From assembly GCF_003610235.1 (NCBI RefSeq), contig NZ_RAPR01000001.1, positions 744,001 to 808,000 on the forward strand: a stretch of DNA of 64,000 nucleotides, in the 5' to 3' direction. Both the position numbers and the translations under genes were made by a program. The notes below the pieces were generated by a model. It did not search any database. It had not been told where the DNA came from and saw only the letters and a program-made list of their open reading frames with translations. Shown here one piece after another: positions 16,018 through 24,032 of the stretch. The DNA is from Catellatospora citrea (GTDB taxonomy: Bacteria > Actinomycetota > Actinomycetes > Mycobacteriales > Micromonosporaceae). Within the stretch, counting starts at the first letter, position 1. Each line of letters begins with the position of its first letter.

Positions 16018-16980
16018 TCAGCGCAGTTCGGCGTTGAGGTGCAGGGTGGTCGCACCCTCGTAGCCGCGCTGCTCGGTGTAGGTCAGCAGGATGCCGGCGA
16101 ACTGGAACATCGTCACCGGGAGCTGGATGATCGTGCTGAGCACGGTCGCCACGATGGCGCCCAGGGTGACCAGCGCCAAGCCGTTCTCGGTCGGCCCGAA
16201 CGTCTGGGTGCCGGCGCTGTCGACGGCGAACTGGATGACGGCCTCGACGGCCGACACCGCGAAGCCGACGCCGATGCTGATCAGCACGATCAGGGCGAGC
16301 CTGCCGAGCACCCGGCCGCCGCTGTTGTGGAGCATCTTGAACGAGCGGCCGATCGGATTGGTCCGCTCGAACAGGAAGATGGGGCCGACCAGCGCGGTCG
16401 CGGCCATCAGGTAGAGGCCCGGCAGGACGCAGGCGAGCACGCCCACGATGATCATGAGGGCGACCGGGACGTACCAGCCGAACAGGCCGAGGCAGCGGCG
16501 GAAGCCGTAGCCGAGCGACTCGGTGAGGCTCACCGGCGTCCCGGCGGCCTGCCGGGTGACCGAGTAGGTCGCGGCGGCGTACCCGGCCAGCTGCACGACG
16601 TAGAGCACGAGGATGACCGCCAGCAGCACGCCGAAGAAGGCGAAGAACGCCGCGGCCTCGAACTCGCCCGTGCTGCCGTTGCCTTCCAGCTCCAGCGCGC
16701 CCAGGCCGATGTACACGGCGGCGAACAGCATGCCCACGCCGATGATCATGGCGGGCAGCAGCTGGGTCAGCGCGATGATGGCCAGGGTCGACTTCCAGCT
16801 GCGCTGGAACAGGCCCCCGATGCGGTTGAACCAGCCGCCCACGCCGCCGTGCGCGGGCGCGACCAGCGGGTCGTGGTACGGGTCGCCGCCGGGCTGGACG
16901 AACGCCGACTGCGGCGGCAGGTACTGGCCCAGTGGCGCATGCGGCGCGGCGGGGTCATACGGGTTGGGCTGGTACGACAT
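16018..16980 (-). CDS. Multi-helix membrane protein, GPDPase-membrane-domain-like
   Basis: A 320-residue protein with a Pro/Tyr-rich cytoplasmic N-terminus (about 50 residues, beginning MSYQPNPYDP) and roughly six long membrane segments afterwards. The arrangement, with the conserved SLGYGFRRCLGLFGWYVPV stretch, resembles the membrane domain found next to glycerophosphodiester phosphodiesterases and in many stand-alone actinobacterial proteins. No catalytic domain is present and the role is unknown. The ATG at 16980 follows TGGAG. Upstream, positions 16981-17108 show only a short direct repeat (TCCGTT twice near 17070). Confidence 0.7.
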   Translation of the reverse strand: MSYQPNPYDPAAPHAPLGQYLPPQSAFVQPGGDPYHDPLVAPAHGGVGGWFNRIGGLFQRSWKSTLAIIALTQLLPAMIIGVGMLFAAVYIGLGALELEGNGSTGEFEAAAFFAFFGVLLAVILVLYVVQLAGYAAATYSVTRQAAGTPVSLTESLGYGFRRCLGLFGWYVPVALMIIVGVLACVLPGLYLMAATALVGPIFLFERTNPIGRSFKMLHNSGGRVLGRLALIVLISIGVGFAVSAVEAVIQFAVDSAGTQTFGPTENGLALVTLGAIVATVLSTIIQLPVTMFQFAGILLTYTEQRGYEGATTLHLNAELR

Positions 16981-17108
16981 CTGGGCTCCAGGTCGGCGGG
17001 GTGTGGCCGCCTAGTGTGCCATGCCCTGACCAGCGGGATCGCCCCCCACCTCAACGACAGCCCATCGACCTTCCGTTATGTCCGTTGGGCCCGGCTTCCG
17101 CACCCGAG

Positions 17109-17145
17109 CCGTGGCAGGGTGCCTGGTTCCGGCACCCTGCCACGG
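17109..17145 (-). terminator. Terminator hairpin of the carbohydrate operon
   Basis: Perfect 15-nt arms (17109-17123 and 17131-17145) around a 7-nt loop, 6 nt after the stop of the last operon gene. Confidence 0.8.
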
Positions 17146-17150
17146 TCATC

Positions 17151-18959
17151 TCAGCTCGCGTACGCCTCCAGTTCGTAGATCCGCGCGGCGGTGTCGGTGT
17201 CACTCGTCGGCGTGATCACGTTGATCCGGATATGTCGGGCGGTCACCGGGGTGATCGTGTGGGTGGTGACGTTGGCGGTGTTGCCGCGCGGCGAGGCCAC
17301 CGTCGTCCAGGTCGTGCCGTTGGTGCTGACCTGGATGTCGAAGTCGCGGGTGTTCCAGGCGGCCTTCTCCCCACCCGCGCCGGAGTGGCGCAGCACGACC
17401 CGGCCCACCTGCTGGTTGGACTGCAGGTCTACCCGGATCCACTTGCCGCTGCCCAGGGCGCACCATTTGTCGGTGTTGCCGCCGGTCCAGCTGCCGTTGA
17501 CGGCCTTGGCCGGGGCCTCGTTGGCCGCGCACTGCCCGGAGGCGGTGGCGGGCTTGTTGAGGGCCAGGTTCGCCGGCGGGGTCGTGGTCGGCACGTACAG
17601 GCTGATGTCGGTCAGGCTGGCACTGCCCTCGTACACGTTGGTGTAGAGGTCGCCGATGACGAAGTAGTCCGGGTACTGCGAGCCGGCCGGCCACTGGTTG
17701 GGCCAGCTGGCGCTGCCGTGGTCGTCGTTCTGCGTCAGCGTGCCGTTGAACTGCCCGCCGTACTCGGCCGCCGTGGTGTTGTAGTGCCAGATCGGCGCGT
17801 TGTTGACCACGAACGGCCGGTGGAAGCGCAGCGTCTGCTGGCCGGCGCGGGCGAAGTTGCCGCTGGCCTCCAGGGTGTATCCGGTCGCGTCGCGCTCGAT
17901 GGCGAACGTGTAGAACTGGTTGGGCATCAGCTCGGGCTGCAGCTCGGCCGCCGAGGACAGCTGCTGCTCGGCGACGCCTCCCGAACAGCTCGTCATGAAC
18001 CACTGCGAGTTGCCGGGCAGGCCGCCCGCGCCGGGATTCCAGTTAGGCATCCCGCTGATCCACATGTTGACGGTGTTGAAGCTGCTGTCGCGGTAGTTGT
18101 AGTACTGGTTGGTCGCCGCGTTGCAGACCCGGCCGCCGGTGCCGGTGCCGACCCGGTCGGGGTGCTGCGAGAACGAGTCCATCAGCACTTTGCGGTGGTA
18201 GTGCCAGAAATGGTTGTTGCGCGGCGCGGGGTTGGCGAAGTCGACGATCGACAGGAAGTGGAAGCCGTTGTAGCCGTACGGGCCCTCGCGCACGCTCTGC
18301 CACTGGCAGTACGGCACGGACGCGTCGCCGCTCCAGCCGGGCGTGCCCTGCCCCTCGCCCCACGGGTGCTGCGTCTTGCAGCCGGTGGTGCTGTATCCGT
18401 TGACCCGCCCGCCGTAGTTGATGGTGCCGTTGCGCTTGCCGCCGAAGTCGAGGGTCTTGAGCTTGTACTCGATGCGGTAGCGGTCGGGCAGCCGGTTCGT
18501 CGGCCGGAAGATCGCCCCGCCGGTGCTCTCGGGCACGTTGAGCACGGCCACGTTGCCGCCGCCCTGCGCCTGGGTGGTGATCGACGGCGGGGACTCGATG
18601 ACACCGTCCTTATTGAAGTCACGCGCCGACAGCGACGCGGTCAGCCAGCCGTTCTGCCCGAGCGTGATGTCCTTGCGGTAGGTCGCGAACGAGTTCAGCG
18701 CGGTGTCCCACGCCGAGCCGTAGTCGTTGTGGTACCACACGCCCGGGTCGTCGGTGATGTTGTCGAACCCGGTGGCGTAGGTGTCGCGTACCCACGGAGA
18801 GTTGTTGCTGTTGAACGGCGTGGTGAAGTTCTCCGTGTAGAGCAGCTGCCAGCCGGGCGGTGCCGCGGCGGCCGAGGCCGCCGTGACCGCCGACGCGGTC
18901 GCCGCGAACAGGACACCGGCGGTCAGGCCCGTCGCGAGCAGTCTCCGTTTCCTGATCAT
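17151..18959 (-). CDS. Secreted carbohydrate-active protein with C-terminal F5/8 type C (discoidin/CBM32) domain
   Basis: A 602-residue exported protein. Residues 1-33 are a signal peptide (MIRKRRLLATG, then an Ala-rich core). The large central region (about 35-460) is rich in aromatic residues and Asn (GWQLLYTENFTTPFNSN, YSTTGCKTQHPWGEG, NNHFWHYHRKVLMD) and reads as a beta-sandwich glycoside-hydrolase-like domain, but I cannot name its family. Residues from about 468 (NLALNKPATASGQC) to the end are a discoidin domain for sugar binding. It is the last gene of the operon, 14 nt after the substrate-binding protein, so it probably releases the sugar that the transporter imports. The ATG at 18959 has GGGAG upstream. 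Confidence 0.78.
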   Translation of the reverse strand: MIRKRRLLATGLTAGVLFAATASAVTAASAAAAPPGWQLLYTENFTTPFNSNNSPWVRDTYATGFDNITDDPGVWYHNDYGSAWDTALNSFATYRKDITLGQNGWLTASLSARDFNKDGVIESPPSITTQAQGGGNVAVLNVPESTGGAIFRPTNRLPDRYRIEYKLKTLDFGGKRNGTINYGGRVNGYSTTGCKTQHPWGEGQGTPGWSGDASVPYCQWQSVREGPYGYNGFHFLSIVDFANPAPRNNHFWHYHRKVLMDSFSQHPDRVGTGTGGRVCNAATNQYYNYRDSSFNTVNMWISGMPNWNPGAGGLPGNSQWFMTSCSGGVAEQQLSSAAELQPELMPNQFYTFAIERDATGYTLEASGNFARAGQQTLRFHRPFVVNNAPIWHYNTTAAEYGGQFNGTLTQNDDHGSASWPNQWPAGSQYPDYFVIGDLYTNVYEGSASLTDISLYVPTTTPPANLALNKPATASGQCAANEAPAKAVNGSWTGGNTDKWCALGSGKWIRVDLQSNQQVGRVVLRHSGAGGEKAAWNTRDFDIQVSTNGTTWTTVASPRGNTANVTTHTITPVTARHIRINVITPTSDTDTAARIYELEAYAS

Positions 18960-18973
18960 GGGGGTGCTCCCTG

Positions 18974-19939
18974 CTACTTCGGGTCGATGTACTGGGCGGC
19001 GTTGTCCTTGGTGATCTGCGGCGACGGCACGACCGTGTCCTTCTCGACCGTCGCTCCGCCGAGGATCTCCACGGTGCGGTCCAGCGCCAGGCTGCCGATG
19101 ACCTTCGGGCTGTTCAGGCCGGTGACGACGTAGTTGCCGCCGGTCAGGATGGCCTGCAGCGCCTCCAGTTGGCCGTCGACGCCCGCGAAGACGATCTGCG
19201 CGGACTTGCCCGCGGTCTGCACGGCGCGCTGCGCGCCCAGGCACATGGCGTCGTTCTCGCAGAACACCGCCGACAGGTCGGGGTTGGTCGCGAGCAGGTT
19301 CTCCATGATGGTCAGGGCGCCGTCGGAGCTCCAGCCGCCGAAGCCGGGCGCTTCGACGATCGTGATGCCGGGGGCCTTGCTCAGCGACGACTTGAGCCCG
19401 TTGGTGCGGGCCAGGCCGATGCTGTTGTCGGCGGGGCCGCCCTTGATGATCGCGACCTTGCCCTTGCCGCCGAGCCGGGTCACCAGGAACTCGCCGTCCT
19501 GCTTGCCGATGGCCTCGTTGTCGGGGCCGATCCAGCTGGTGTACTCGCCGGTGGCGAACTTGCGGTCGACGAGCACGACCGGCTTGCCGGCGGCCTTGAT
19601 GGCGTTGAGTGCGGCGGGCGCCGACTCCAGCGGGCCGCCGGAGATGATGATCGCGTCGACGTTCTTGCTGAGCAGGTCCTCGACGTCGGCGGCCAGCTTC
19701 GCCGCGTCGCCGTTGGCGTCGGTGCTGATCGTCTTGACGGTCAGCTCACCCGTCGACTTCGTCTTGGCCTGCGCGGTGATCGCCGCGTCCATGCCACTGA
19801 AGTACGGGCCGCTGAGCAGGAAGTTCGCGACCCCGATCGTGTAGGTCTTCCCGCTGCTCGGTTCGCCGGCGGAGCAGGCGGCGCCGCCGGCGAGCAGGAC
19901 GGTGGCGGCCAGCAGGCCGATCAACCGGTTCTTCGTCAT
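18974..19939 (-). CDS. CUT2-type sugar ABC transporter substrate-binding lipoprotein
   Basis: A 321-residue periplasmic-binding protein of the RbsB type. A signal peptide ends in a loose lipobox (LLAGGAAC, Cys22), so it is lipid-anchored outside the membrane. Family sequences include the N-terminal YTIGVANFLLSGPYFSGM, ADVEDLLSKNVDAIIISGGP and FCENDAMCLGAQRAVQ, all in the sugar-binding fold. The ligand may be a pentose, deoxysugar or furanose but cannot be decided. It is encoded between the permease and the secreted discoidin-domain protein. Confidence 0.9.
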   Translation of the reverse strand: MTKNRLIGLLAATVLLAGGAACSAGEPSSGKTYTIGVANFLLSGPYFSGMDAAITAQAKTKSTGELTVKTISTDANGDAAKLAADVEDLLSKNVDAIIISGGPLESAPAALNAIKAAGKPVVLVDRKFATGEYTSWIGPDNEAIGKQDGEFLVTRLGGKGKVAIIKGGPADNSIGLARTNGLKSSLSKAPGITIVEAPGFGGWSSDGALTIMENLLATNPDLSAVFCENDAMCLGAQRAVQTAGKSAQIVFAGVDGQLEALQAILTGGNYVVTGLNSPKVIGSLALDRTVEILGGATVEKDTVVPSPQITKDNAAQYIDPK

Positions 19940-19970
19940 GTGGGCATCTCCACTGGTTGAGGGACGGATT

Positions 19971-20945
19971 TCAGCCGCGGGACCGGTTCACACGCTGCAC
20001 GAGGATGACGGCGATGATGATCAGTCCCTTGAGCACCTGCTGCCAGAAGCTCTGCACGCCGTACAGGTTCAGCAGGTTGTTGATGAGCACCAGGACCGCG
20101 ACCCCGCCGAGGGTCGCCCGGGCCGAGCCCCGTCCGCCGGACAGGCTCGCCCCGCCGATGACGCACGCGGCGATCGCGTCGAGTTCGAACGCGACGCCGA
20201 CGCTGGGTTGGGCGATGCCGACGCGGCTGGCCAGGATGACCCCGGCCAGTCCGGCGCACGCGCCGCTGATGGTGTACGCGGCCACGACGTGGCGGCGCAC
20301 GTTGATGCCGGCCAGCCGGACCGTCTCGGCGTTGCCGCCGATCGCCGTGATCGACCGCCCGGCCGGGGTGCGGGTCAGGAACACCCCGCCGACCGCGAAC
20401 ACGGCCAGCATGATGACGGTGATGAGCGGGACCGGGCCGACCATCGCCGTGCCCAGGTCGAGGAACGCCGGGTCGGCCGGGGCGATCGGCACCTCCGAGT
20501 ACACGAACGCCAGGCCGCGGATCGTCGTCAGCGACGCCAGCGTCACCACGAACGGCGCCAGCGCGAACCTCGCCACCAGCGTGCCGTTGACCAGCCCGAA
20601 CGCGATGCCGCTGGCGACGCCGACGGCCATCGCCACCGGGATGGGCAGATCGGCGGCGAGGCCTGCGGTGACGATGCCGGCGAACGCGACGACCGAGCCC
20701 ACCGACAGATCGATGCCGCCGGTGAGGATCACCACGAGCATGCCGAGGGACAGCAGTCCCACCGTCACCATCTGCTTGAGCAGGCTGGTCAGGTTCACCG
20801 GGGTGAGGAACGAGTCCGACGTCGTGGCCGCGACCGCGACGAAAGCCACGATGAGCAGAGTGAACCCCGCCTCCAGGGTGAGGTCCCGGCCGCCGACGAC
20901 CAGCCGCGGCAGGCGTCGGGGTGCTCGGGCGGACTCGGCACTCAT
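19971..20945 (-). CDS. CUT2-type sugar ABC transporter permease (RbsC-like)
   Basis: A 324-residue permease with 8-10 membrane helices. The family signature LGMLVVILTGGIDLSVGSVVA and the loop INVRRHVVAAYTISGACAGLAGVIL, contacting the ATPase, are clear. It forms a homodimer with the RbsA-like ATPase. The ATG at 20945 overlaps the ATPase stop (ATGA). The substrate-binding protein follows 31 nt after its stop. Confidence 0.93.
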   Translation of the reverse strand: MSAESARAPRRLPRLVVGGRDLTLEAGFTLLIVAFVAVAATTSDSFLTPVNLTSLLKQMVTVGLLSLGMLVVILTGGIDLSVGSVVAFAGIVTAGLAADLPIPVAMAVGVASGIAFGLVNGTLVARFALAPFVVTLASLTTIRGLAFVYSEVPIAPADPAFLDLGTAMVGPVPLITVIMLAVFAVGGVFLTRTPAGRSITAIGGNAETVRLAGINVRRHVVAAYTISGACAGLAGVILASRVGIAQPSVGVAFELDAIAACVIGGASLSGGRGSARATLGGVAVLVLINNLLNLYGVQSFWQQVLKGLIIIAVILVQRVNRSRG

Positions 20946-22411
20946 ACGGGCCTTCCCATCGCCAGGGCGAGGACCTCGTCCTCGTCGGTGTTCGCAGACC
21001 TCAGCTCGCCGGTGAGCCGGCCCTGGTGCATGACGAGGACCCGGTCGGTGGCCCCGATGACCTCGGTGAGGTCGGAGGAGATCAGCAGGACGGCCAGGCC
21101 CTGCCGGGCGAGTTCGTCGACCATGCGGTAGATCTCCACGCGGGTGGCCATGTCGACGCCGCGGGTCGGCTCGTCGAGCAGCAGCACCCGGGGCTCGCGC
21201 AGCAGCCACTTGGCCAGCACGACCTTCTGCTGGTTGCCGCCGCTGAGGTGGACCGCGGGCATGGACGCGCAGCCCTCGGGCCGGATCCGCAGCCGGTCGA
21301 CCATCGCGGCGACGTCGCGGCGCTGCCGGGCCACGTCCAGCAGCGGACCGCGCGACATCGGATACCAGGTGGTCAGCGACATGTTGTCGCGCACCGTCAG
21401 GCCCAGGACCAGTCCGGTGCGGGCGCGGTCCTCGGTGACCAGGGCCATTCCGGCTTCGATCGCCTCGGCCGGTGACCCGTACGCGCCCTGGCCACCGGCG
21501 GCGGGCGCGGCGCCGAACAGGCACCGGGCGAGTTCGCTGCGGCCCGAGCCGACCAGCCCGAACAGGCCGGTGATCTCGCCCGCGTGCAGCTCGAAGCCGA
21601 TGTCGGTGAACTCGCCGGGGCGGGTCAGACCCACCACGCGGTGCAGCACCGGCCCGCGGCCGTCGCGGCGTGCGGGGTAGATCTGCTCCAGCCGGCGGCC
21701 CGCCATCAGGCCGATCAGCTCGTCCTCGCCGGTGTCGGCAGGGGCGAGGGTCTCGATGACCCGGCCGTCCTTCATGACCACGATCGACGTCGCGAGCTGG
21801 AGCACCTCGGGCAGCCGGTGCGACACGTAGATCACCAGTACGCCGCGCTCGCGCAGGAGGCGCACCAGTTCGAACAGCGCTTCCAGGTCGGCTCCGGCCA
21901 GCACGGCCGACGGCTCGTCCAGGATCAGCACCCGGGGCTCGCTGATGAGGGCCTTGGCGATCTCGACCATCTGCTGACGGGCCACCGACAGCCGCCCGGC
22001 GCGCTCGCGGGGGTCGATCGCGCCGAAGCCCACCCGGTCGAGCAGTTCCCGGGCGCGGGCGTCGGCGGCCTTCCCGTCGATCAGTCCCCACCGCCGGGGA
22101 AACGCGCCCAGCAGCAGGTTCTCGGTCACCGACAGCTCCGGCACCAGCGACAGCTCCTGGTAGACGGTGCGGATGCCGAGGTCGTGCGCGTCGTGCGGCG
22201 AGCGCGGGTCGACGCGTACGCCGTCCATCCACATCGCACCGGAGCTCATCGGCAGCGCACCGGACAGGATCTTGATGAGGGTGGACTTGCCGGCGCCGTT
22301 GGCCCCGACCACGCCGATGACGTCGCCCGCGTCGCCGCGCAGCCCGACGCCGTGCAGCACCTCGACCCCGCTGAACTCCTTGTGCACGTCGCGCAGCTCC
22401 AGGCGGCTCAC
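20942..22411 (-). CDS. CUT2-type sugar ABC transporter ATPase (RbsA-like, two ABC domains)
   Basis: A 489-residue fused double ATPase. The first half has a Walker A (GANGAGKSTLI), a signature region with LSVARQQ and a Walker B (LILDEPSAVL). The second half has a degenerate first motif (GLVGSGRSELAR) and an intact LSGGNQQK signature with LLLDEPTRG. This asymmetry is normal in the Rbs/Mgl family. The GTG start overlaps the stop of the aldehyde dehydrogenase gene and its own stop overlaps the permease start, so translation is coupled across all three genes. Confidence 0.93.
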   Translation of the reverse strand: MSRLELRDVHKEFSGVEVLHGVGLRGDAGDVIGVVGANGAGKSTLIKILSGALPMSSGAMWMDGVRVDPRSPHDAHDLGIRTVYQELSLVPELSVTENLLLGAFPRRWGLIDGKAADARARELLDRVGFGAIDPRERAGRLSVARQQMVEIAKALISEPRVLILDEPSAVLAGADLEALFELVRLLRERGVLVIYVSHRLPEVLQLATSIVVMKDGRVIETLAPADTGEDELIGLMAGRRLEQIYPARRDGRGPVLHRVVGLTRPGEFTDIGFELHAGEITGLFGLVGSGRSELARCLFGAAPAAGGQGAYGSPAEAIEAGMALVTEDRARTGLVLGLTVRDNMSLTTWYPMSRGPLLDVARQRRDVAAMVDRLRIRPEGCASMPAVHLSGGNQQKVVLAKWLLREPRVLLLDEPTRGVDMATRVEIYRMVDELARQGLAVLLISSDLTEVIGATDRVLVMHQGRLTGELRSANTDEDEVLALAMGRPV

Positions 22412-23808
22412 GCGAACGCCTCCATCACCACGATCGTCTTCTGCCGGGTCAGGTCGAGCGCGGTCTCGTGCAGGCCCTCGCGGTAGCCGCCGGTGTCCTT
22501 GGTCCCGCCGAAGGGCAGGTTCTCGGCGCGTAGCGCGGTCGAGCCGTTGATGATGACCCCGCCGACGTCGAGCTGCCGGGCGATGGTGAACGCGCGCGAG
22601 ACGTCGCGAGTGAACACGGCCGCGTGCAGCCCGTACGGTGACGCGTTGGCCATCGCGACGGCCTGCCCGGGGTCGCTGAACCGGGCCACCGGAGCGACCG
22701 GTCCGAAGATTTCCTCGGCGAACGCCGGGCTGCTCGCGGGCACGTCGACGAGCACGGCCGGGTCGACGAACGCGCCGTCGCGGCTGCCGCCGGCGAGCAG
22801 CCGCGCCCCGTCGGCCACGAGCTGCGCCACGGCCGCGGTGACCCGCGCCGCGGCCTGCTCGGCGATGAGCGGCCCGACGTCGGTGTCCTCATTCAGCTGG
22901 TCGCCGACCTTCAGTGCCGCGGTCTGGGACAGCAGCGCGTCGACGAACGCGTCGTGCACCCCGTCCTGCACGTACACCCGCTTGACCGCGCAGCAGATCT
23001 GGCCGTTGCCGCGGGCCAGCCGGCCCAGCACGACCGCCCGCGCGGCGGCTTCCACGTCGGCGTCGTCGCAGACGATCAGCGCGTCGTTGCCGCCCAGCTC
23101 CAGCAGCACCTTCTTGAGGGTCAACGCACCGAGCCGGGCGATCTCCCGGCCCGCGGCCGTACTGCCGGTGAGGGTCACCGCGGCCACCCCGGGGTGCTCG
23201 GCGAGGGTCCGCGACACCTGCGCGTCGCCGGTGACCAGCTGGTGGCCGTACTGCGGAATGCCCGCCTGCCGGACGAGTTCGCCGATGCGCACCAGGGCGA
23301 GCGGGCAGCGCGCGGGCGGCTGGACGACGACGGCGTTGCCTGCCGCGATCGCGGCGGCGGCCTTGTGTGCGTACAGCTCCACGGGATAGTTGAAGGGCAC
23401 CAGCGCGGCCACCACGCCCAGCGGTTCGCGGATCGTCACGGCGAGGTGGCGTTCCAGACCGGGCACCGCGTCCAGCGGGATCTGGCGGCCGAACAGGCGG
23501 GTGGCCTCGGCCGCGCTCCCCCGGAAGATCCGGATGGCGGCGTCGACCTCGCCGCGGGTCTGCAGGATCGGCTTGCCGTTCTCCGCGGCCAGCAGGACGG
23601 CCAGGTCGTCGCGTTCGGCCTCGATCAGGTCGGCGATCCGCTGCAGCAGCGCCGCCCGGTCGTGGGCCGCCAGCGCGGCCATCGCGCGCTGGCCCTGCTG
23701 GGCCAGGTCGACGACGGCGGCGACCCGCTCGGACGTCATGGCCTCGATCTGGCCGAGCGGTTCGGCGGTGCCGGGATTGCGGACATGCAGCAGCGCAGCG
23801 TCGGGCAC
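22408..23808 (-). CDS. NAD(P)-dependent aldehyde dehydrogenase
   Basis: A 466-residue ALDH, first gene of the sugar operon. Catalytic Cys272 (GNGQICCAVKR), general base Glu237 (LLELGGND) and oxyanion Asn140 (VPFNYPVELY) are present, and the C-terminal EEIFGPVAPV motif is normal. Position 163, usually the Lys of VVKP that binds the cofactor ribose, is Gln (AVVVQPPAR), which may change cofactor preference. The family branch includes lactaldehyde, glycolaldehyde and succinate-semialdehyde dehydrogenases. In this setting oxidation of an aldehyde released during breakdown of the imported sugar is likely. The GTG at 23808 follows GAGGAG. Confidence 0.9.
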   Translation of the reverse strand: MPDAALLHVRNPGTAEPLGQIEAMTSERVAAVVDLAQQGQRAMAALAAHDRAALLQRIADLIEAERDDLAVLLAAENGKPILQTRGEVDAAIRIFRGSAAEATRLFGRQIPLDAVPGLERHLAVTIREPLGVVAALVPFNYPVELYAHKAAAAIAAGNAVVVQPPARCPLALVRIGELVRQAGIPQYGHQLVTGDAQVSRTLAEHPGVAAVTLTGSTAAGREIARLGALTLKKVLLELGGNDALIVCDDADVEAAARAVVLGRLARGNGQICCAVKRVYVQDGVHDAFVDALLSQTAALKVGDQLNEDTDVGPLIAEQAAARVTAAVAQLVADGARLLAGGSRDGAFVDPAVLVDVPASSPAFAEEIFGPVAPVARFSDPGQAVAMANASPYGLHAAVFTRDVSRAFTIARQLDVGGVIINGSTALRAENLPFGGTKDTGGYREGLHETALDLTRQKTIVVMEAFA

Positions 23809-23902
23809 GGAAACTCCTCGGGATTCACCGGAAGGCCGACCGCGCCGACGGTCGCGACAAACTCACATAATTCAGAGCAAGTGCATGCAAGTCACTACGA
23901 TC

Positions 23903-23930
23903 AATGTACCCGAATCCTATAGGATGTCAA
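23903..23930 (-). promoter_or_regulatory. Promoter of the ALDH/sugar-ABC operon with a palindrome in its spacer
   Basis: On the minus strand a perfect TTGACA (23930-23925) and TACATT (23908-23903) are 16 nt apart. The spacer contains the perfect 12-bp palindrome ATCCTATAGGAT (23914-23925), a typical place and shape for a repressor operator, probably of GntR/FCD or similar type. Transcription would begin about 90 nt before the GTG. The region is noticeably AT-rich compared with its surroundings, and TGCATGCA (23882-23889) downstream is a second small palindrome. Confidence 0.6.
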
Positions 23931-24019
23931 CGCCCGGTTTCCGGGACGTCTCCACGCCGGGATCCGGCACGGGCCAACCGGTCCAGCGCAGGGGGTACTC
24001 CCGCCGCGCTGGCATCGTG

Positions 24020-24025
24020 CAGAAT
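24020..24025 (+). promoter_or_regulatory. -10-like hexamer for a leaderless start at 24033
   Basis: CAGAAT is followed by 7 nt and then the GTG start; there is no Shine-Dalgarno. Confidence 0.35.
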
Positions 24026-24032
24026 CCGGCGC

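Noticed and set aside
17101..17145. Large inverted repeat considered as an IS end
   Set aside because: No transposase or matching partner repeat nearby; position right after an operon stop fits a terminator.
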